Origin: Bacillota bacterium
Lineage (GTDB): Bacteria; Bacillota; Clostridia; Oscillospirales; Acutalibacteraceae
DNA: 9,811 nt
Direction: 5' to 3'
Assembly (NCBI GenBank): GCA_023412845.1
Contig: JAEZRH010000056.1
Span: forward strand, 1-9,811
Shown here: piece by piece, positions 6,536 through 9,811 of the stretch
Numbering within the stretch: position 1 is the stretch's first letter
Layout of the letters: every line of letters begins with the position of its first letter
The notes under the pieces: model-generated
Seen by the model: only the letters and a program-made list of their open reading frames with translations
What the model was told of the DNA's origin: nothing
Database searches by the model: none
Translations under genes and position numbers: made by a program

Positions 6536-8766
6536 GCGAGTTCCTCCTTTGAGAGCTGGGACAGCGCAATCTCCCGGTAAGTTTCACAAGTCTCCATCAA
6601 TTCGTCATGCCTGCCCTTCCCAACGATCCGGCCTTCCTCCAGCACGAGGATCTGGTCGGCGCCCATGATCGAAGAAATGCGCTGAGCAATCAGGATCACG
6701 GTGCTGTCTCCGGTTTGAGAACTCAGCGCCTTGCGGACAAGGGAATCCGTCTTGAAGTCGAGAGCGGAAAAGCTGTCGTCGAAAATCAGAATCTCCGGAT
6801 TTTTCACGAGCGCGCGGGCAATCGAAAGCCTCTGCTTCTGGCCGCCCGAGACGTTTTTACCGCCCTGGGAAATCTCCGTATCGAAGCCTTCGGACTTCGA
6901 TGCGATAAACTCCATAGACTGTGAGATTTCAGCGGCTTTTTGAAGAGTATCCCCCGATGCATTCTCATCCGCGTACTTCAGATTGCTTTCCACCGTCCCC
7001 TTGAAGAGAGACGATTTCTGCGGAACATACCCGATCCGGTCGCGCAGCGCATGCTGCGAAGCCTTGCGCACGTCGATTCCATCCACCAGGACTTCGCCCT
7101 CTGTCACGTCGTAAAAGCGCGGAATCAGATTGACCAGGGTGGTTTTGCCCGAACCCGCTGACCCGATGATGGCGGTCGTTTGGCTGGGCAGCGCGGTGAA
7201 GCTGATGTCGTTTAACGCATCCCGTTCCGCTCCGTGATAACGGAAATGGACATTTCTGAATTCGACCGTTCCTTTCTGAGACTCAGGAAACGCTTCAGGC
7301 TGCTTCGGGTCTTTGATGGAAAGGTCGGTGTCGATCACCTCGGAGATGCGCTGCGCCGAGACGGAAGCTCTCGGAAGCATAATAAACAGCATCGAAATCA
7401 TGATGAAGGCCGAAAAAATCTGCATGGCGTACTGCATGAACGCCATCATATCGCCGACCTGCATGCCGGACTGTGCGATCTGGTGCCCGCCCACCCAGAC
7501 GATCAGCAGGGACATTCCGTTCATGATCAGGGTAATGGCAGGCATGAGAGCCGCCATCGCCCGGCTGACAAACAGATTGGTCTTTGTAATGTCGGAATTG
7601 ACGCCATCGAAACGCTTTTCCTCAAACTTCTGCGTATTGAAGGCGCGGATGACCAGCATGCCCAAAAGGCTTTCCCTTGTCACTAGGTTCAGTTTGTCGG
7701 TGAGCTTCTGCACAATCTTGAACTTCGGCAGGCAGAAGGAGAACAGCGTGAGGATCACGCCGACGAGGATAACTACTGCAATTGCGATCATCCAGGACAT
7801 TGAGGTGCTCTTTTGCAGCGCCATGACAGCACCTCCAACGCCGATCAGCGGCGCATAGATCATCATCCGGATGACCATGAAAACCACCGTTTGAATCTGT
7901 GTGATGTCGTTGGTGGTGCGGGTGATCAGGGATGAGGTGGAGAACCGGTCGAATTCCCGGCTGGAAAAGCTCTCGACCTTGGTAAAGACCTGCCTGCGGA
8001 GATCCATCGAAAGACCGGCCGATACCTTCGCACCGATCAGACCCACCAGCACGGTGCAAGCGGCAGAGAGCAGGGCGAACAGCAACATCAGCAAACCGGT
8101 GCGGGTGATGGTTTCGCTTTGGATTTTGTCCGTGTCCATACCGATCGCCTGGTATTCCGACTTTACCAAACCAACGGCCGACTGGGTGATCATGGAGTCG
8201 GTCATGGCGTTGATTCTCTGATTCATCTGTGCCCGCATCGTTTCAAGCTGTGAAGCGGGCAGCTTTTGGAGCAGGCCGTACAGATCCATTCCCTTGGGGA
8301 GCGTCATGCCGCCCAGGTTCACCGGGCCGCTTGCGGTCTGCGCTGCAAGTTTGTCGACGAACGATACCGCCATGAAAGCCTTGCCCAAAACGGAATTGAG
8401 CTTGTCGTTTTCGGCATTGCCGATGGATTTCAGCTGATAGACGGGCTCTTTGGCAAGAGCGGGATACTGACTGATGTCCTTGGCGTATACGTCCTCGGAA
8501 AGCACGGCGCGGTCGAGCCGCGTATAGTCGGCGAGCACTTCGCTTTTCTCGTTTGCATTCATGAACAGGGTGAGCTTGTTCATTTCGCGTTGACGGATTG
8601 CCTGCGGGACCGCGTTGACAATTCCACCCTGCTGGATTCCCTGATTGACGATATCGGACATGTAATTCGGCAGGGAAAGATCGCAGACCACCTGAATGCC
8701 GAGCAGCACGACCGCAGCGAGGATCAGGGCGACATAGGGCTTCAAGTATTTAATAAGTTTCAGCAC
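6532..8766 (-). CDS. ABC exporter subunit, degenerate-site half with large TM1-TM2 ectodomain, 744 aa
   Basis: Partner half-transporter of the same exporter. TM1 is ~11-33 (YVALILAAVVLLGI), followed by conserved PNYMSDIVNQGI. An unusually long, mostly polar and helical-looking segment (~40-218) leads to TM2 (~222-246). The other four TM helices end near 465. The NBD has Walker A GSAGSGKT (535-542), Q-loop Gln583, canonical signature NVSGGQ (638-643), Walker B ILIFDD (659-664) and D-loop SALD. Asp664 replaces the catalytic Glu and Gln695 (IAQR) replaces the switch His. This is the pattern of TM287, LmrC and similar degenerate-site subunits, so it should help form one hydrolytic site (its signature with the partner's Walker motifs) and one regulatory site. 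Typical subunits are ~580 residues; the excess is the ectodomain. The start is GTG at 8766 behind a strong Shine-Dalgarno; the next Met (36) would remove TM1. The gene begins 73 bases after the regulator's stop. Confidence 0.92.
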   Translation of the reverse strand: MLKLIKYLKPYVALILAAVVLLGIQVVCDLSLPNYMSDIVNQGIQQGGIVNAVPQAIRQREMNKLTLFMNANEKSEVLADYTRLDRAVLSEDVYAKDISQYPALAKEPVYQLKSIGNAENDKLNSVLGKAFMAVSFVDKLAAQTASGPVNLGGMTLPKGMDLYGLLQKLPASQLETMRAQMNQRINAMTDSMITQSAVGLVKSEYQAIGMDTDKIQSETITRTGLLMLLFALLSAACTVLVGLIGAKVSAGLSMDLRRQVFTKVESFSSREFDRFSTSSLITRTTNDITQIQTVVFMVIRMMIYAPLIGVGGAVMALQKSTSMSWMIAIAVVILVGVILTLFSFCLPKFKIVQKLTDKLNLVTRESLLGMLVIRAFNTQKFEEKRFDGVNSDITKTNLFVSRAMAALMPAITLIMNGMSLLIVWVGGHQIAQSGMQVGDMMAFMQYAMQIFSAFIMISMLFIMLPRASVSAQRISEVIDTDLSIKDPKQPEAFPESQKGTVEFRNVHFRYHGAERDALNDISFTALPSQTTAIIGSAGSGKTTLVNLIPRFYDVTEGEVLVDGIDVRKASQHALRDRIGYVPQKSSLFKGTVESNLKYADENASGDTLQKAAEISQSMEFIASKSEGFDTEISQGGKNVSGGQKQRLSIARALVKNPEILIFDDSFSALDFKTDSLVRKALSSQTGDSTVILIAQRISSIMGADQILVLEEGRIVGKGRHDELMETCETYREIALSQLSKEELA
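6536..6550 (-). promoter_or_regulatory. Shine-Dalgarno for the downstream ABC subunit, inside the upstream gene
   Basis: On the minus strand AAAGGAGG (6550-6543) is followed by a 7-base spacer and ATG at 6535. It lies within the last codons of the longer ABC gene and fixes the start of the shorter one. Together with the ATGA overlap it favours near 1:1 synthesis of the two halves. Confidence 0.85.
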
Positions 8767-8784
8767 GGAGGAATCCTCCTTTTT
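8767..8784 (-). promoter_or_regulatory. Strong Shine-Dalgarno with a self-pairing CCTCC before a GTG start
   Basis: The minus strand reads AAAAAGGAGG (8784-8775), ATT, CCTCC (8771-8767), then GTG. The Shine-Dalgarno core GGAGG is exactly complementary to the CCTCC touching the start codon, with a three-base loop. This could form a tiny hairpin masking the site, damping translation of the longer exporter half unless it is melted. The spacing (8 bases) is ideal and decides the GTG start. Whether the hairpin matters in vivo is inference. Confidence 0.6.
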
Positions 8785-8839
8785 GAATATTCCGACGCAG
8801 ACGGCAAGTACAGAATCTTTTATTTTTCATAAATACCTC

Positions 8840-9454
8840 TTACTTATGCTTCTTGAAGCGGCCGTCCTGACCGCCGTGGAAGTCGTCAAAGCCGCCGTGC
8901 GGATCAAATCCCCGCATCATGAAGCCAGCATGCCGCATGGCAGCGAAACGTTCAAACATTTCATTCCCCATGCGTTCCCGTGCTTCGCGCGTCCACCACT
9001 CACGCTCGTCTTCATCCATTTCTTCTCCCAAATTGGCTTCGATCGAATTGATGACCCGATCCAGATATTCTCCGAAAGTTTTCTGCTCGCTCTCTGAGAG
9101 ACAATCGAAAATTGCATTTGGATTCCATTCCTGCTGCTGTTCGCTTTTTCCCTTCTCGGTCAGTTTGACAAGCATCACACGCTTATCGGCTTCGGAAGGC
9201 TCGCGCTTAATGTAGTCGGCCTTTTCCATCTTGGACAACAGTTCGTTGAGGGAAGAAATGCGGATATCCAGCAGATAAGACAGATCCTTGGTGGAGATGC
9301 TGTCCTGCATTTTCAAAATCGCAATAATCCTTCCCTGCCCACGCGTGGGATCGGCCATGGGGCCTCTTTCCGCATATGCACGCAGATGGTGCTTGTGCAG
9401 CAGCCTCATCAGCCTTCCCAATTTTTCATATAGTTCTGTATTCGTCTCGTTCAT
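8840..9454 (-). CDS. MarR-family winged-helix regulator with a Gly/His/Phe-rich tail, 204 aa
   Basis: DNA-binding regulator, first gene of the operon and probable repressor of itself and the exporter. Helix 1 spans ~5-29. The winged helix-turn-helix spans ~40-105: STKDLSYLLDIRISSLNELL provides the turn and recognition helix, and REPSEADKRVMLVKLTEKG the wing with the family's D-x-R (D90, R92). A C-terminal dimerisation helix follows (~115-142). MarR proteins are usually ~140-160 residues; this one carries ~50 more: an acidic/arginine-rich helix (EEMDEDEREWW...) and a tail with HGGFDDFHGG and a basic end, His at 175, 186, 193 and 203. The tail might sense a metal or ligand or contact the transporter; that is inference. 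Start ATG at 9454 sits behind AAAAGGAGAT with ~7-8 bases spacing. The operator array upstream supports autoregulation, and the layout resembles RcrR of the streptococcal rcrRPQ operon. Inducer unknown. Confidence 0.9.
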   Translation of the reverse strand: MNETNTELYEKLGRLMRLLHKHHLRAYAERGPMADPTRGQGRIIAILKMQDSISTKDLSYLLDIRISSLNELLSKMEKADYIKREPSEADKRVMLVKLTEKGKSEQQQEWNPNAIFDCLSESEQKTFGEYLDRVINSIEANLGEEMDEDEREWWTREARERMGNEMFERFAAMRHAGFMMRGFDPHGGFDDFHGGQDGRFKKHK

Positions 9455-9481
9455 CTAGAATATCTCCTTTTACTTTATGCT

Positions 9482-9502
9482 GGTACCTGTTCTACAGGTA
9501 CC
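9482..9502. promoter_or_regulatory. Perfect inverted-repeat operator in the regulator's leader
   Basis: GGTACCTGT (9482-9490), TCT and ACAGGTACC (9494-9502) form a perfect 9-3-9 inverted repeat. It lies immediately downstream of the predicted transcription start and before the Shine-Dalgarno of the MarR gene. Size and symmetry fit one MarR dimer. Bound there, the protein would block promoter clearance. The operator role is inferred from position and symmetry. Confidence 0.75.
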
Positions 9503-9512
9503 GTATGAATAT

Positions 9513-9541
9513 ATTATAATGGTACCTGCAGATAATGTCAA
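9513..9541 (-). promoter_or_regulatory. Consensus sigma-A promoter of the regulator-exporter operon
   Basis: Read on the minus strand, TTGACA (9541-9536) and TATAAT (9518-9513) are both perfect matches to the vegetative consensus, with exactly 17 bases between them. Transcription should begin near 9506, leaving a ~50-base leader to the ATG at 9454. Such a strong promoter is expected to be held off by a repressor, consistent with the GGTACC sites in and around it. Confidence 0.88.
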
Positions 9542-9560
9542 GACTTTATTTACAGGTACC
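9521..9560. promoter_or_regulatory. Additional GGTACC half-sites in and upstream of the promoter
   Basis: GGTACCTG (9521-9528) lies in the spacer between -10 and -35, and CAGGTACC (9553-9560) lies just upstream of -35. They are inverted relative to each other, 24 bases apart. The 13-base string TACAGGTACCGTA at 9551-9563 is an exact copy of 9493-9505 in the leader operator. With the leader repeat this makes four half-sites over ~80 bases, suggesting cooperative repression or looping by the MarR protein. Confidence 0.65.
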
Positions 9561-9574
9561 GTAAATATTTTACG
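9560..9574. promoter_or_regulatory. Inverted repeat abutting the outermost half-site
   Basis: CGTAAA (9560-9565), TAT and TTTACG (9569-9574) form a perfect 6-3-6 inverted repeat. It shares its first base with the outermost GGTACC site and lies ~54-68 bases upstream of the predicted start. It does not resemble GGTACC, so it could serve a second regulator, or be chance in AT-rich DNA. Confidence 0.35.
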
Positions 9575-9811
9575 ATGGCAGCTTTGGATATCCAAATCAA
9601 ACGAGAAAATCCTCATGCCCCGGACAATATTTTAATCATCTTTCGAAAAGATAGCGTTTCCCTACAAGGCTTTTCGGATATGCTCACGCCCTTTTAACCA
9701 AATTCAATATTGTCCACTTCGTCTGTGGCAATACCTATCGGTGTGTGGACGCTTCGTGAATGCCCCATATGGGTATTAATAGACGACAAAAAAAACGCTG
9801 GGGAGCTGATG
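9561..9811. other. AT-rich upstream region with nested inverted repeats, no supported gene
   Basis: No gene is supported in these ~250 bases. Besides the two palindromes listed separately, GGACAATATT (9622-9631) recurs inverted as AATATTGTCC (9706-9715). Nested inside are CGAAAAG (9644-9650) and CTTTTCG (9670-9676). Further on, ATTGTCCAC (9709-9717) can pair with GTGGCAAT (9725-9732) with one bulge. The minus strand is open from the edge to a TAA at 9696-9694 (38 codons, no recognised family). On the plus strand GGGGAG precedes an ATG at 9809-9811, which could start a gene outside the window. A decayed mobile-element end or a small RNA remains possible. Confidence 0.4.
9583..9596. promoter_or_regulatory. 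14-bp perfect palindrome upstream of the operon promoter
   Basis: TTTGGATATCCAAA is identical on both strands. It lies about 77-90 bases upstream of the predicted transcription start. It could be a dimeric transcription factor site. No family is recognised. Confidence 0.35.

Noticed and set aside
8266..8832. 188-codon open frame on the plus strand opposite the start of the longer ABC gene
   Set aside because: No ribosome binding site or domain; it is antisense to the conserved TM1 and ectodomain coding sequence.
9694..9810. 38-codon open frame on the minus strand entering from the window edge, as the 3' end of a gene
   Set aside because: Short, contains a homopolymer run and overlapping inverted repeats, and its translation matches no family I recognise.
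9800..9811. GGGGAG followed by ATG at the very end as the start of a plus-strand gene
   Set aside because: Spacing is short, no convincing promoter lies upstream and no codons after the ATG are visible, so it cannot be supported.
9561..9811. tRNA, CRISPR array or riboswitch in the upstream region
   Set aside because: No cloverleaf, no regularly spaced direct repeats and no recognisable aptamer core; only scattered inverted repeats are present.

Overview
The window looks like chromosomal DNA from a Gram-positive anaerobe of the Clostridia, most likely an Oscillospiraceae/Ruminococcaceae-type organism. The evidence is the AAGGAGG-type ribosome binding sites, a consensus sigma-A promoter, moderately high GC in the coding regions, a very large glycosidase with FIVAR-like helical modules and a clostridial-looking tandem C-terminal module, and the domain style of the ABC exporter pair. 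Placement below class level is a guess.

Layout. Positions 1-4290 (+) hold the 3' part of a gene for a very large, presumably secreted glycoside hydrolase family 2 enzyme; its true start lies before the window. Positions 4291-4648 are a convergent intergenic region. It holds one hairpin without a T-tract, a strong bidirectional terminator-like hairpin and a short palindrome. Positions 4649-9454 (-) are a three-gene operon, read right to left: a MarR-family regulator (9454-8840), a 744-residue ABC exporter half (8766-6532) and a 628-residue ABC exporter half (6535-4649). The two exporter genes overlap by an ATGA. Positions 9455-9560 hold the operon's control region: a consensus -35/-10 pair on the minus strand and four GGTACC-centred half-sites. 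Positions 9561-9811 hold no convincing gene but several inverted repeats.

How the parts fit. The two ABC proteins have the complementary defects of a heterodimeric type IV (ABCB-like) exporter. The longer subunit has Asp in place of the catalytic Glu and Gln in place of the switch His. The shorter subunit has an intact catalytic Glu and His but a variant signature (ISQGQ). One ATP site should therefore be hydrolytic and the other degenerate, as in TM287/288, LmrCD, BmrCD and EfrCD. The MarR protein is the obvious autorepressor: a perfect 9-3-9 inverted repeat lies just downstream of the predicted transcription start, and further half-sites lie in the promoter spacer and upstream of it. The arrangement (MarR regulator plus two exporter halves) parallels the rcrRPQ operon of Streptococcus mutans. 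The transported substrate and the inducer cannot be read from the sequence.

The features most worth following up are the roughly 175-residue extracytoplasmic insertion between TM1 and TM2 of the longer exporter half, the matching Gly/His/Phe-rich tails on the regulator and the shorter exporter half, the multi-site operator, and a Shine-Dalgarno that can pair with a CCTCC placed directly before the GTG start of the longer half.
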